Positions 51,275 through 61,538 of a stretch of 64,000 bases of DNA are shown here, piece after piece. The stretch's first letter is position 1. Every line of letters begins with the position of its first letter. The position numbers and the translations under genes were made by a program. Source of the stretch: Variovorax sp. RA8 (GTDB lineage: Bacteria; Pseudomonadota; Gammaproteobacteria; Burkholderiales; Burkholderiaceae_C). The notes beneath the pieces were generated by a model, which was not told the origin of the DNA, did no database searches, and saw only the letters and a list, made by a program, of their open reading frames with translations. The DNA is taken from assembly GCF_901827175.1 (NCBI RefSeq), contig NZ_LR594664.1, forward strand, positions 186,001 to 250,000. Reading direction: 5' to 3'.

Positions 51275-51718
51275 CTATGGGTAGCTGGCGAAAACCGTCT
51301 CCCGACCATTGCGATCAATGAGGAGGACCTGATAGGGGTCGCGCCGCGAGCCGTATTCCATTCCCGGCGAACCCACGGGCATCCCGGGCACGGCGAGACC
51401 GATGGCTTGTGGCTTCGTCGCCAGCAGTCGTCTCGCCTCGGCGGCAGGCACATGCCCTTCCAGCACATAGCCGTCCAGCGTGGCGGTGTGGCAGCCACCG
51501 AACCGGTCGGGCATGCCCAGTCGCTTGCGCACGCTCGCAGTGTCATCGGTCTCTGTCACCTTGACGGAGAAGCCTGCTGCCTTCAGATGGTCGACCCACG
51601 CGGTGCAGCAGCCACAATTTGGATCCTTATAGACGTGAACTTGCGTGGCGGCATGCGCCAAGCGCGCCTGCAAGAAGGGCAGCGCCGCGAGTATGGCAAT
51701 GAGTGGACGTCTTTTCAT
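51275..51718 (-). CDS. DUF411 metal-associated exported protein
   Basis: About 147 residues from ATG 51718 with a signal peptide (ending LAHAA). The mature part has VYKDPNCGCCTAWVDHLKAA, a thioredoxin-like CGCC motif, then RFGGCHTATLDGYVLEGHVP and IGLAVPGMPVGSPGME, all hallmarks of DUF411. The family is linked to copper and other metal resistance, probably as periplasmic metal binders. Convergent with the Sco1-like gene. Confidence 0.88.
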   Translation of the reverse strand: MKRRPLIAILAALPFLQARLAHAATQVHVYKDPNCGCCTAWVDHLKAAGFSVKVTETDDTASVRKRLGMPDRFGGCHTATLDGYVLEGHVPAAEARRLLATKPQAIGLAVPGMPVGSPGMEYGSRRDPYQVLLIDRNGRETVFASYP

Positions 51719-51937
51719 GGGCAATCAGCTGTGTATAGCCTGAAAGCTGTTAGCGGCACGGCATGCGACCACATCCAGCTTACAAGGGGAGCGACCTTGA
51801 TTACCAAACTGTAATCGTTTGGTCTGCACATTGGTGGCTGTGCTTCATAAAGTTGGTTGCACCGAAGAGATGAGCCCGCACCACCGCATGCCTCATCACA
51901 CCCGGAGACCTCAACCTCTCTTCAAAAAAGGATCGAA

Positions 51938-52348
51938 ATGAAGCGCTCTCTCACGACTTCCCTGACCCTCACCGTTCTTCTGGCCGCGATCGCAAGCACC
52001 GCTTCGGCAGGAAACTACGCTGAAGGCGACCCAAGGCCGGCACCGTTGACCGCATCCGCAGATCGCGCCACCATCGCGGCCGACACGCAACGCTGGCTCC
52101 AAAGCTCACCGACCCAAGGGTATCCCGAAGGCGATCCTCGTGCCGTAACCAGCGTCTCGAGCAATACGCGAGCAGTGGTGCAAGCAGACACCCTGATCTG
52201 GATGAGATCCGGACTGGCTGCAGCGCAGAATGGTGAAGCGGGCGCCGATGTCTCTCGCCCTGCATATCGACAGGTTGCCACCGAATACACGCGATTGCGT
52301 AGCGGCCGCGAGTTCGGCGGCCTGGGCGCGGGAACCAAAGGACATTGA
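51938..52348 (+). CDS. Exported protein with two YxEGDPR repeats (DUF4148-like)
   Basis: A 136-residue protein from ATG 51938 with a signal peptide (1-24). The mature part has two copies of a unit: NYAEGDPRPAPLTASADRAT and GYPEGDPRAVTSVSSNTRA, each followed by a helix ending in TQRW or TLIW. Such proteins are common as small secreted Burkholderiales proteins of unknown role. Solitary gene. Confidence 0.65.
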   Translation: MKRSLTTSLTLTVLLAAIASTASAGNYAEGDPRPAPLTASADRATIAADTQRWLQSSPTQGYPEGDPRAVTSVSSNTRAVVQADTLIWMRSGLAAAQNGEAGADVSRPAYRQVATEYTRLRSGREFGGLGAGTKGH

Positions 52349-52894
52349 TACGCTGCGGAGAGGAACGCCGTGGACAAGAACGGGTCGCTTGCGTCCTCGT
52401 GAGATGGCTACCCTTTCATGGGCCTGGACGCCTCGGAACTGATTCCACGCGTCCGAGGTGCATCTGGTCGCGCAGACGGATCCCAATCCGGTCCTGGTGA
52501 AGACCACATCGGCCGGGAGCTGCGGCAGCACGTCGCCTGCATTCACCGCAGCGGTTCGGGTCGCCGCTGAAGGACAGCTGGGTGGCCTTGCCCCGCTTTG
52601 ACGAGCAGGTGTTGCCAATAAATGCCGCCTGGCCGTCAGCGGCGTTCGCGCTCCCGGCTTTACGTTGGCGAGAAGGGCAGGCCATGTCGGGCCGGGGTCA
52701 ACGGCACCGACGCGCTACGAGCTGTTGGATTTCCTCGCGCATCATGGGTCTTGATGGCGCTTGCCCACCTCCTTCAGCCATCTGCAGCTAGCGCACGCTC
52801 AACACTGACGTTTGGCTTGACAATGCGAGAAGCTTCCGCGCGACGATGTCGTCGGCCGTAGCGACAACTTTTCCCCCGTTCCAGGAGGAGTGCC
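52349..52894. other. Intergenic stretch without a recognised gene
   Basis: About 546 bp between two plus-strand genes. I see no protein with coherent composition on either strand and no RNA gene. The last 30 bp hold AGGAGGAG, the ribosome-binding site of the next gene, and the promoter of that gene should be here. Confidence 0.5.
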
Positions 52895-53611
52895 GTGATC
52901 CAAGCTGACGAAGGCTCAACGGGTTCCCTGGACGCCGCGATCGCGACGCCTTCCGCCGTCGCCCCGGCCGGCTGGCGCGGTTTGGTGTCGGACTGGTCGT
53001 CCGATCGCGAGGCACTCCACGTCTCGTGGGGCAAGGCCATGATGTGGATCTTCCTGTTGAGCGACACCTTCATCTTCAGCTGCTTCCTCATCGGCTACAT
53101 GACGGTACGCATCTCGACCACCGTACCGTGGCCCAATGCGAGCGAGGTGTTCGCTCTGCAGATCGCCGGCGCCGACGTCCCGCTGCTCCTGATCGCGATC
53201 ATGACCTTCGTCCTGATCAGCAGCAGTGGCACGATGGCGATGGCGGTCAACTGCGCCTACCGCCGCGACAAGGTGAACGCCGCCACGCTGATGCTGGTGA
53301 CCGCGACCTGCGGCGAGATCTTCGTCGGCATGCAGGCCTTCGAGTGGTCCAAGCTGATCATGGAAGGCGTGCGGCCCTGGGGCAACCCGATGGGTGCGGC
53401 TCAGTTCGGCTCGGCCTTCTTCATGATCACCGGCTTCCACGGCCTGCACGTAACGGGCGGCGTGATCTTCCTGTTCGTCGTTGCTTTTAAGCTCCTGCAC
53501 GGCGACTACGACCAGGCGGGCAACTATCAGATCGTCGAGATCGTCGGCCTGTACTGGCACTTCGTGGACCTGGTTTGGGTGTTCATCTTCGCGCTGTTCT
53601 ATCTTTGGTGA
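52895..53611 (+). CDS. Haem-copper oxidase subunit III-like protein (2)
   Basis: A 238-residue protein starting at GTG 52895 after AGGAGGAG. Seven membrane helices are predicted from about residue 48 on. GFHGLHVTGGVIFLFVV and LYWHFVDLVWVFIFALFYLW are diagnostic for subunit III of cytochrome c oxidase or NorE-like proteins. The first 45 residues are soluble and lack similarity. Like the gene at 49968 it stands without subunits I and II. Confidence 0.88.
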   Translation: MIQADEGSTGSLDAAIATPSAVAPAGWRGLVSDWSSDREALHVSWGKAMMWIFLLSDTFIFSCFLIGYMTVRISTTVPWPNASEVFALQIAGADVPLLLIAIMTFVLISSSGTMAMAVNCAYRRDKVNAATLMLVTATCGEIFVGMQAFEWSKLIMEGVRPWGNPMGAAQFGSAFFMITGFHGLHVTGGVIFLFVVAFKLLHGDYDQAGNYQIVEIVGLYWHFVDLVWVFIFALFYLW

Positions 53612-53699
53612 GTGCGCGACCACGCGAGCAGATGCGCCGCCCAGGTACAGTCCTCTGCTGGCTAACGTACGGCCGATTCGTCCCCGCTGCGCCTTTGCG

Positions 53700-53985
53700 T
53701 CAACGATCGACGGCTGGGGTGGCTTGGCGTGCGCCCGTGATGGCCTGCAAACTATGCCCACAGCATGGCGCCTGCGCCTGCACTGGCGGACATTTCACCG
53801 AGCCGAACGAGCAGAACACGCAGCAATCCGGGCTTCGGACGCAGCAAGGTCTTGCAGCGCTCGCATTCATAGAAGAATTGGCATGCTTCAACAGGCATCT
53901 GCTCGCGCTTCTGGTGGCCGCAGTGTGGACATGTGAGCACCGAGGCGAGAACCTCGGCACTGTGTGAGCTCTCTGCCCGGGTCAT
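53700..53985 (-). pseudogene. Frameshifted GDCCVxC-domain protein
   Basis: The minus strand starts with LTCPHCGHQKREQMPVEACQ and FFYECERCKTLLRPKPG, then the frame breaks. One frame over, DCCVFCSFGSVKCPPVQ continues at once. Together they make the small cysteine protein known by its GDCCVxC signature, often found beside mercury genes. The indel falls within the signature itself (near 53830). Either the gene is dead or the base count is wrong here. Confidence 0.75.
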
Positions 53986-54027
53986 GGATCTACCTTGTGG
54001 GTCGCGCCGGTCTCCGTCCCGCGGCGT

Positions 54028-54579
54028 TCAACGCGCGGCGGCCTTCGGGAGCGCCTTCACTGCTTCGAGCATGCGCTCCACGTGCTTGTCGGGATTGAGG
54101 TTCTGGTAGTAGTAGGCCACTGTGCCGTTGGGAGAGATCACGTACGACAGTCGGTTGGCGTAGTCAGGCCGCGTCTGCATCAACGCATCGAACCCCTTGA
54201 TCACCGTCTTGGACTCGTCGGACGCTACCGGAAAGCGACTCTGGCAGGACTTGACGGAAAACTTCGACAGCGTGTCGATGTCGTCCGCCGAAACGCCGAT
54301 CACCGTGGCGCCGAGGGCGGTGAACTGGTCGATGGCCTCGGCGAAGGCACGGGCTTCGATCGAGCAGTCGCGCGTGTCAGCCGCCGGAAAGAAATACAGC
54401 ACTACCGGTCCCTTGGCCAGCGCCTCGGCGAGTGAATAGCGGAAGATCTTGCCGCCCAGCGCCGCGTCGGCGGTGAATGTGGGCACAGGGGCACCGATGT
54501 CCAGGGCTGCAAGCGCTGGTGGAAGTAGTGTCGCGGACAGTGCGAACGCGGCGACACGCGCGAGAATCTGGCCGATCAT
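54028..54579 (-). CDS. Exported AhpC/TSA-type peroxiredoxin
   Basis: A 183-residue protein from ATG 54579, with GGAGG nine bases upstream. Signal peptide at about 1-24. The thioredoxin fold has the peroxidatic Cys in PAADTRDCSIEARAF, in place of the common TPGCT pattern, and a second Cys in SVKSCQSRFP. It reduces hydroperoxides in the periplasm. It lies 237 bp downstream of merB on the same strand. A link to mercury-induced oxidative stress is plausible but not proven. Confidence 0.82.
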   Translation of the reverse strand: MIGQILARVAAFALSATLLPPALAALDIGAPVPTFTADAALGGKIFRYSLAEALAKGPVVLYFFPAADTRDCSIEARAFAEAIDQFTALGATVIGVSADDIDTLSKFSVKSCQSRFPVASDESKTVIKGFDALMQTRPDYANRLSYVISPNGTVAYYYQNLNPDKHVERMLEAVKALPKAAAR

Positions 54580-54816
54580 GATGTACCTCCGGGAGGGGGT
54601 ACCGCGAATTCTAGGACTGGAGGCGTCTCGTCGCAGTTTCTTGAAACCAGGTCGAGCGCGCGTCCGCATCCCCCAACTCACCCGGAAAGTCGAACATGAA
54701 TGCAGCAGTTCGGCAGGACCAGACGGCGGACGATCTCGAGCACACGGTGTTCGCCTTCCCACCGACGCTTCGGCCATCAGGTACATGCTGCGACCGATCG
54801 GTTTCGCGTCAACGCG

Positions 54817-55473
54817 TCAAGGTGGCGCCGTGACTGCTCGATCGATGATTTGACGAGCGACCTCCTGGCCAATCAGGAAAGCCGCCTCGACGCTGACGAC
54901 TGTCACCTGGGGGTGGCGCCGCGCCCATCGATCCCCGGCATCGCGAGAGGCAAAGAAGTGGACTTGGCAGCAGAAAGATTGCCGTATGTCGGTTTGCGGC
55001 GCTACCAGCGAAACAGCGGCGCCGGCTGGGTCCATCGCGCATAGCTCGTGCGGATCCACCACCAGCGAAACCGGGATGCCCGTCTCTGGGCAGAGGGATT
55101 TCACGCGCGCGGGCTTGCCGATCAAGGCCGGGAACATCAAGGTGTCGAGGGCGCACCAGGTGTACAGGCTTCGTCCTTCCACCTCAAAGGCGTGCGGCGT
55201 TTGCCGCAGCGTGATGCCGTAGCCGATGATGTTGCCTACCGGGTCGTACTCGATGTCAAGTGCCTGCCGCAGTACCGCGTCCACTTGATCCAATGACTGC
55301 CCTGAGGCTGCAGCCAGCGCCCGGGCAGGCACCGGGAAACCTTTCGCGAGCTCACGCAAGAGCGCGACAAAGACGGAACCAAAACCTTCCAGCCTCCTCC
55401 CCCCGGACAGCCCATCAATGATGAACGCCGCGAAGGCGCCCCTCTCAGCCATTGCGGGCGCAACGCTCTGCAT
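54817..55473 (-). CDS. merB: Organomercurial lyase MerB
   Basis: A 218-residue protein, full length. The catalytic set is present: Cys107 in YTWCALDTLMFP with Asp110, and Cys168 (next to Cys169) in RQSFCCQVHFF, corresponding to Cys96, Asp99 and Cys159 of plasmid R831b MerB. It cleaves carbon-mercury bonds and hands Hg(II) to MerA. It follows merA by 9 bp. Its presence makes this a broad-spectrum mercury operon. Confidence 0.93.
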   Translation of the reverse strand: MQSVAPAMAERGAFAAFIIDGLSGGRRLEGFGSVFVALLRELAKGFPVPARALAAASGQSLDQVDAVLRQALDIEYDPVGNIIGYGITLRQTPHAFEVEGRSLYTWCALDTLMFPALIGKPARVKSLCPETGIPVSLVVDPHELCAMDPAGAAVSLVAPQTDIRQSFCCQVHFFASRDAGDRWARRHPQVTVVSVEAAFLIGQEVARQIIDRAVTAPP

Positions 55474-55482
55474 GGCACTTCC

Positions 55483-57165
<1,683 letters not shown>

Positions 57166-57201
57166 TCAACTGCCTGTTCGTGGAGTTTGAGAAATGGGAA
57201 A

Positions 57202-57621
57202 TCACTGTCTCTGCGGCGGCGCACACGAGGCTGGGGTGCACCTGCGGTGCGCGGGCGCGAGAAGATCCCAAACCGACACGCCGACCATGATCGTCAGGCC
57301 CGCGTAGAGAAGCTGCTCGGTCCACCCATAGCCGAAGAACGGATGGAGCGCCGCCAGCACGATCGCGGGGCCCACCATGCCCAGGACGCTGCGATGCCAC
57401 TGCCGATGGCTGAACCAACTCAGGGCGTTGGCGAGCAGCGCGATCGCCGCAAACAGCGGCAGCAATCGGGTGATGAAGAATTCCTCGTACTGGTTCAGAA
57501 AACCCAGGCCGAGCGCCACCCCCAGGCTCCCAAGCGCCGGAAAGCATCCGGCGCAGCCCATCGCAGAGACCACGCTGCCCAGCGCCCCGGCCTTGTCCCC
57601 AATGCGCGCGATCAGTCCCAT
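57202..57621 (-). CDS. merC: Mercury uptake protein MerC
   Basis: A 139-residue inner-membrane protein with four helices. The Cys pair in SAMGCAGCFPALG lies in the first helix, as in MerC, with further Cys at the C-terminus (RRCTPASCAP). It carries Hg(II) inward to MerA. Located between merP and merA, the usual Tn21-like position. Confidence 0.92.
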   Translation of the reverse strand: MGLIARIGDKAGALGSVVSAMGCAGCFPALGSLGVALGLGFLNQYEEFFITRLLPLFAAIALLANALSWFSHRQWHRSVLGMVGPAIVLAALHPFFGYGWTEQLLYAGLTIMVGVSVWDLLAPAHRRCTPASCAPPQRQ

Positions 57622-57632
57622 GATCGGAGGCC

Positions 57633-57911
57633 CTATTGCTTGGCGGTCGACGGGTATCCGGCGTTCGCGGTGGCTTTGGTCAGCGCCTGAACGTTGGTCT
57701 TGGCGCCATCGAATGACACGACGGCCTGCTTCTTCTCATAGCTCACCTCGGCCTTGTTCACGCCTTTGACTTTGCTCAGCGCCTGCTTGACCGTGAACGG
57801 GCATGCCGCACAGGTCATGCCCGGCACCGATAGGGTGACGGTTTGCGAGGTGGCCCACACGGGGGTGGCGAATGCCGCGAGCAGCGCGACGACGGGTAAT
57901 AGCTTCTTCAT
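57633..57911 (-). CDS. merP: Periplasmic mercury-binding protein MerP
   Basis: A 92-residue protein with a signal peptide (ending VWAT) and an HMA fold bearing VPGMTCAACPFTV. It collects Hg(II) in the periplasm and passes it to MerT. It begins 12 bp after merT and ends 11 bp before merC. Confidence 0.95.
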   Translation of the reverse strand: MKKLLPVVALLAAFATPVWATSQTVTLSVPGMTCAACPFTVKQALSKVKGVNKAEVSYEKKQAVVSFDGAKTNVQALTKATANAGYPSTAKQ

Positions 57912-57923
57912 GACGAAGTCCCT

Positions 57924-58274
57924 TCAATAGAACAAGGGCAACACATAGGGAAACGCGAGCGCCACGATGACCAGCGCTGCGACGATCCAGAACACGACTT
58001 GGTAGGCGCGCCGCACCTGCGGCACGGCGCAAACCTCGCCGGGCTTGCAGTCCTGAGCCGGCCGAAAAATGCGGCGATAGGCGAAAAACAGCGCCCCCAG
58101 CGCCACACCCAGGAAAAGCGGCCGGTAAGGCTCCAGCGCGGTCAGGTTTCCGATCCACGCGCCGCTGAAACCGAGCGTCACCAGAGCCAGGGGGCCGAGG
58201 CAGCAGGTCGACGCGAGCAGCGCGGCGAGGCCTCCTGCAACCAGGGCACCGCGCCCAGCTTCGCCTTCCGACAT
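57924..58274 (-). CDS. merT: Mercury transporter MerT
   Basis: A 116-residue membrane protein with three helices. ATG 58274 is chosen over 58283 because AAGGA is then at normal distance. Cys24-Cys25 in STCCLGP in the first helix and a second pair in the loop (DCKPGEVC) are the mercury-relay residues. First gene of the operon, directly under the merT promoter. Confidence 0.94.
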   Translation of the reverse strand: MSEGEAGRGALVAGGLAALLASTCCLGPLALVTLGFSGAWIGNLTALEPYRPLFLGVALGALFFAYRRIFRPAQDCKPGEVCAVPQVRRAYQVVFWIVAALVIVALAFPYVLPLFY

Positions 58275-58311
58275 TGCACTCATCCTTTCCACGTGTTTTC
58301 GAACAGGGGTA

Positions 58312-58342
58312 AGCTTACTTCCGTAGTCAAGTACGGAGTCAA
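58312..58342 (-). promoter_or_regulatory. merT promoter with MerR operator
   Basis: Read on the minus strand: -35 TTGACT (58337-58342), a 19-bp spacer and -10 TAAGCT (58312-58317). The spacer contains the dyad CCGTA...TACGG (58321-58336). The over-long 19-bp spacer with a central dyad is the hallmark of MerR-controlled promoters, closely matching Tn21. MerR with Hg(II) twists the DNA to allow transcription. Confidence 0.93.
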
Positions 58343-58347
58343 GCGTT

Positions 58348-58830
58348 ATGGATAGGCAGGCGGACAGCCTGAGCATCGGCGCATTCGCCGAGTCGGCTGG
58401 GGTCAACGTGGAGACCATCAGGTTCTACCAGCGCAAGGGACTGCTGCCGCAGCCGGACCGGCCGTATGGCAGCATCCGGCGCTACGGCGTGAGCGATGTG
58501 GCGAGGGTCCGGTTCGTGAAGTCCGCGCAGAGCCTGGGATTCAGCCTCGACGAGGTGGCCGGCCTGCTCACGTTGGATGACGGCACCCATTGCGACGAGG
58601 CGCGCCAGTTGGCGCAGGAGAAGATCGCCGATGTGAGGTCCAAGCTGGCCGATCTGCGCCGCATCGAGTCGGTGCTGGCCACGTTGGTCCGCGACTGCTG
58701 TGCAAGTCACGGGACGGTATCTTGCCCCTTGATTTCTGCCCTGCAGGAACAGCAGTGGACAAGCCCCCCTAGCGACAAATTAGGTGCGGGCCGCGGCCGC
58801 GATGGAAAAGCTGATTTCAGTGACGCCTGA
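58348..58830 (+). CDS. merR: Mercury-responsive regulator MerR
   Basis: A 160-residue protein. The helix-turn-helix is at 8-45 ([20 protein letters not shown]). The Hg ligands Cys82, Cys117 and Cys126 occupy exactly the canonical positions, between long dimerisation helices. It is divergent from merT. The C-terminus is about 16 residues longer than the usual 144 and ends KADFSDA, probably because the gene's 3' end was replaced by sequence from the sensor-kinase remnant it now overlaps. Confidence 0.95.
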   Translation: MDRQADSLSIGAFAESAGVNVETIRFYQRKGLLPQPDRPYGSIRRYGVSDVARVRFVKSAQSLGFSLDEVAGLLTLDDGTHCDEARQLAQEKIADVRSKLADLRRIESVLATLVRDCCASHGTVSCPLISALQEQQWTSPPSDKLGAGRGRDGKADFSDA

Positions 58831-59001
58831 TCGACATGAGGCGCGCGTTTCCCCACCGTGCATCCTTGCGATCGCGGCCACAATGGCCAAGCCAAGCTTT
58901 AGGGGCCGTTCTCGACCTGGACGTGCGAGGATGCGCTCTTGCACCCTGCGCCCGAGGCCGATGACATCGCACTCATCCTGATCGGTCTGCCGACAAACCA
59001 A
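58780..59001 (-). pseudogene. C-terminal fragment of a heavy-metal sensor histidine kinase
   Basis: The minus strand encodes RRVQERILARPGRERP, then LGLAIVAAIARMHGGETRA and [13 protein letters not shown], the G2 box and end of the HATPase domain of CusS/IrlS-type kinases. All upstream parts are absent and the part before the G2 box is degenerate. It overlaps the 3' end of merR. Confidence 0.7.
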
Positions 59002-59273
59002 GGGGCCATCGACCCGGCGACCCGAGCGAACTACCCCTTATTGATTGCGCTTGCACGCGGCCCTCCTGCGTACCTTTCCTTGGCGATCTGCAAGACGCCC
59101 TACCAATTTTTCAGAATACGTCCGCGCCGCACGGCCCTGGAACTTGTGCCCTGGACCGCGCCACCATCGGATCAGGAGGTACACCACCGCCACGAACGCG
59201 AGAACAAGAACGTAGACACCGGCCAGTTTAAAGTAGCTGACGGGGTCAGGTATGGCGTCGTGCACAACACGCG
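58962..59273 (-). repeat. Duplicated segment, copy B (partner 48251-48562)
   Basis: Same orientation as copy A with about three-quarters identical bases by eye. The conserved part runs from TGACATCGCA to GTGCACAACAC on the plus strand and includes the small membrane-protein gene. Confidence 0.75.
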
Positions 59274-59286
59274 TCGACACCGCCAA
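59038..59286 (-). CDS. Small single-pass membrane protein with basic tail (copy B)
   Basis: Up to 82 residues: VVHDAIPDPVSYF, a membrane helix (VYVLVLAFVAVVYLLIRWW) and a basic tail (RAARTYSEKL, RRRAACKRNQ). Paralogue of the gene at 48328-48579, with substitutions mostly conservative, which supports both being real genes under selection. A second small basic membrane protein is encoded just upstream on the same strand. Confidence 0.6.
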   Translation of the reverse strand: MAVSTRVVHDAIPDPVSYFKLAGVYVLVLAFVAVVYLLIRWWRGPGHKFQGRAARTYSEKLVGRLADRQGKVRRRAACKRNQ

Positions 59287-59319
59287 GCCGCTCGCGTGCG
59301 GTGCGCGCTATCGCTATCG

Positions 59320-59583
59320 CTATCGCTGTCGCCTGTTCGCCCGTCTCCGCTTGCGCCCTCGTTCCTGTTTGAGTATGGCGTCGCGACGTCGGCGGCGACG
59401 AACTTCGAACCGTCTGGACAGCGACTGCCCGTAGGAGCCACCTTCGACGAAGCCCTTCATCCTTCTTCGCTGCCTCCGCCAAGCTAACACCCCCCAAAGA
59501 ATCGCGCCAGCAACTATCAGCACGACGATGTACAGCCAAAGAATCGTCATGGCCAGTTGACGATCGGGCGTCCACGGGTGCAT
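59320..59583 (-). CDS. Small membrane protein with extreme Arg-rich tail
   Basis: An 87-residue protein from ATG 59583 (GAGG five bases before; 59601 is an alternative). One helix (LAMTILWLYIVVLIVAGAIL) is followed by WRRQRRRMKGFVEGGSYGQS and a tail where nearly half the residues are Arg or Lys (RRRRRRDAILKQERGRKRRR). No family recognised. Same architecture as the genes at 4246, 48328 and 59038. Confidence 0.55.
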   Translation of the reverse strand: MHPWTPDRQLAMTILWLYIVVLIVAGAILWGVLAWRRQRRRMKGFVEGGSYGQSLSRRFEVRRRRRRDAILKQERGRKRRRANRRQR

Positions 59584-59774
59584 CGATGCCTCGAGCTTCA
59601 TGGGTAGGCCGCAAGCCGACCGTACCTGCCATCCATCTGCTCTACACGGCTACCGCAAAAAGCACACAGCAAGGGATCGGGCCTGCTACGCCGGCGCATT
59701 TCCCTGTTGAGAACGCATTTGCAATCCGGCCGCGGAAGACCGTTCCCATCGCGAAAGTTCCCCCACTCCAATTG

Positions 59775-60377
59775 TCAGGCACTCGCGAGCGGCGGCTCAA
59801 ACTGATGTGCCTCGGTGGCTTGGGCGCAGGGCGCGCGTTCGACCTGAATCGTCGAGTGATGGATATCGAAACGCTCGGCCAGCAGATCGCTGGCCGAGGC
59901 AGTGACGGCCGCGAGATCGCTCACCGGACTGACAAGGTGCACGCTCAGGCTGGTCTTTCCGCTGGAGATCGCCCACACATGAAGTTCATGTAACGAGGTG
60001 ACCCCACTCAATGAAAGCAGAGCTTGCTCGATAGCAGGCACTTCAATGTGGCTCGGCACCCCTTCGAGCAAGATGTTGACGCTGTCCCGTAGCAGGATCC
60101 AGGTTCTCGGAAGCACCCAAAGGCCGATCGCGACGGCAATGAGCGGATCGACCCAGGTCCAGCCAGTCAGCCAGATAATTCCGGCCCCGACGATCACGCC
60201 CAGAGAGCCCAGCATGTCGCTCCACACTTCGAGATAGGCGCCCTTCACGTTGAGGCTCGAGTCCTTGCCGGAGGACAACAGCCGCATGCTGATGAGATTG
60301 ATCACCAGACCCATTGATGCGATGACGAGCATGGCGCCCGTCTGAATGAGGGTCGGCAGGGATTCATGTAAAACCCA
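59775..60377 (-). pseudogene. 5'-truncated CzcD-type cation diffusion facilitator
   Basis: The retained part encodes the last two to three membrane helices and the cytosolic domain of a CDF exporter: MLVIASMGLVINLISMRLLS, YLEVWSDMLGSLG (zinc-site helix), WVDPLIAVAIGLWVLPRTW and a C-terminal metal-binding domain with HELHVWAISSG and FDIHHSTIQVE. The N-terminal four helices are missing. Similarity ends at a junction next to the kfrA-like gene at 60390. Without the first helices it cannot transport Zn/Co/Cd. Confidence 0.8.
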
Positions 60378-60389
60378 GCAGAAACAGGC

Positions 60390-61487
60390 TTAAGTGCCTG
60401 TCCCCGTTGACTTTTTCGACTCTCTCTTCCCTGGACGACCGGCCTCTTCAACCGGGTTCGCAACCAAATTAGGGCCAGTCGCCGGCGTACTGAAGCGCTC
60501 AAGCATGCTGGCCACGACCTGCTCCTGGGCCGTGACGGATGACCTGGCCGTCGCCAGCGCCAGTTCCAGCTGTTGTTTGGCGGAAAGCAGCTCGTCGACC
60601 TTGGCCTGCAACTGCTCTTTGGAAGTGCTGAGCTGCTGGACGGCCGCGTCCTGCTCAACCAGGCGCCGGCCCAATTCCTCGGAGCGCCTTTGCGCAAACC
60701 CCAGTTCATCCTTGAGCGGCCGCAGGCCTCGCACCTCTTCCTGAGCCTGGTGCAGATCGCCCTGGGCGCGCGACAAATCGCCCAGGAGGCGTGCGTTTTC
60801 CTGAAGGGTATGGACGGCTTCCTGCTGCTTGGTGGCCAAGGTCTCGTTCACGGTGCGCAACTCGGCCTGCAGGTACTGCACCTGCTGTTCGTGCTTGCGC
60901 TGGTCCTGGTCGCGCTGCTCCTTTGTGGATTCCCGGAAATGCTCCAGCGCCTGGCGCGCGTGCTTGTGCTTTTCTTCCAGGGATTGGCGATGGCGCTCTT
61001 CGGCCGCGAGGCGCTCCTGCAGGTCGGCCACCTGCTGGACGAGCTGAGTGTTTTCCAGGGTCTTGCGGCTCAGAGCTTCGCTGGTTTTGCCGTGAGCGTT
61101 TTTTTCGTCGGCCAGGGCCCGCTGGGTTTGCTCCAGCTGCTGGCGCGTGGCCAGCGCCTCGGATTTCAGGGCCGCGACGGCTTGCTGCTGTTGGCTCAGC
61201 TGCTCGGCGTGCTTGGCCTGCGCCGTGGTGACCCGCTCTTCCGCTTCTTCATTGACGCGGGCGGCTAGGCGACCCACCAGGTCCTGGATTGCCTCGCTGA
61301 CGGCTACGCGGCTGCCGGTGGCTGGCCCTTCCTCTTCCTCGATCTCCTTCAGGTAGCGATGGATCGTGGTTTTGGAGCCGCTGCCCAGCTCTTCGCGCAC
61401 CGCATCGATGGACGGATTGCGCCCTGCGGCCAGCAATTTATCGCGGGCACGCAGCACTTCAGACTTGTAGATTCCGGCTCGGGCCAT
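60390..61487 (-). CDS. KfrA-like coiled-coil DNA-binding protein (copy 3)
   Basis: A 365-residue protein. The KfrA_N domain is at 6-58 (YKSEVLRARDKLLAAGRNPS, GSGSKTTIHRYLKEIEEEE). A coiled coil of about 270 residues rich in Gln, Glu and Ala (SQQQQAVAALKSEALATRQQ) follows, with a basic end (RPGKRESKKSTGTGT). It is more diverged from copies 1 and 2 than they are from each other. No recombinase gene is next to it. Its stop lies in a short hairpin (60384-60401) at the junction with the truncated exporter gene. Confidence 0.88.
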   Translation of the reverse strand: MARAGIYKSEVLRARDKLLAAGRNPSIDAVREELGSGSKTTIHRYLKEIEEEEGPATGSRVAVSEAIQDLVGRLAARVNEEAEERVTTAQAKHAEQLSQQQQAVAALKSEALATRQQLEQTQRALADEKNAHGKTSEALSRKTLENTQLVQQVADLQERLAAEERHRQSLEEKHKHARQALEHFRESTKEQRDQDQRKHEQQVQYLQAELRTVNETLATKQQEAVHTLQENARLLGDLSRAQGDLHQAQEEVRGLRPLKDELGFAQRRSEELGRRLVEQDAAVQQLSTSKEQLQAKVDELLSAKQQLELALATARSSVTAQEQVVASMLERFSTPATGPNLVANPVEEAGRPGKRESKKSTGTGT

Positions 61488-61511
61488 GGTTCACCTCGTT
61501 ATTTCGTACTG

Positions 61512-61538
61512 TAGTATGTACCATGATATTACATACTA
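61512..61538. promoter_or_regulatory. Perfect 9-bp dyad upstream of kfrA-like copy 3
   Basis: TAGTATGTA (61512-61520) and TACATACTA (61530-61538) around 9 bp, starting 25 bp before the gene and embedded in strongly AT-rich DNA. A candidate autoregulatory site. The region 61539-61765 holds no gene. Confidence 0.55.

Noticed and set aside
52349..52894. Possible decayed gene in the gap before the second oxidase gene.
   Set aside because: Six-frame reading gives only short pieces without coherent composition or motif.
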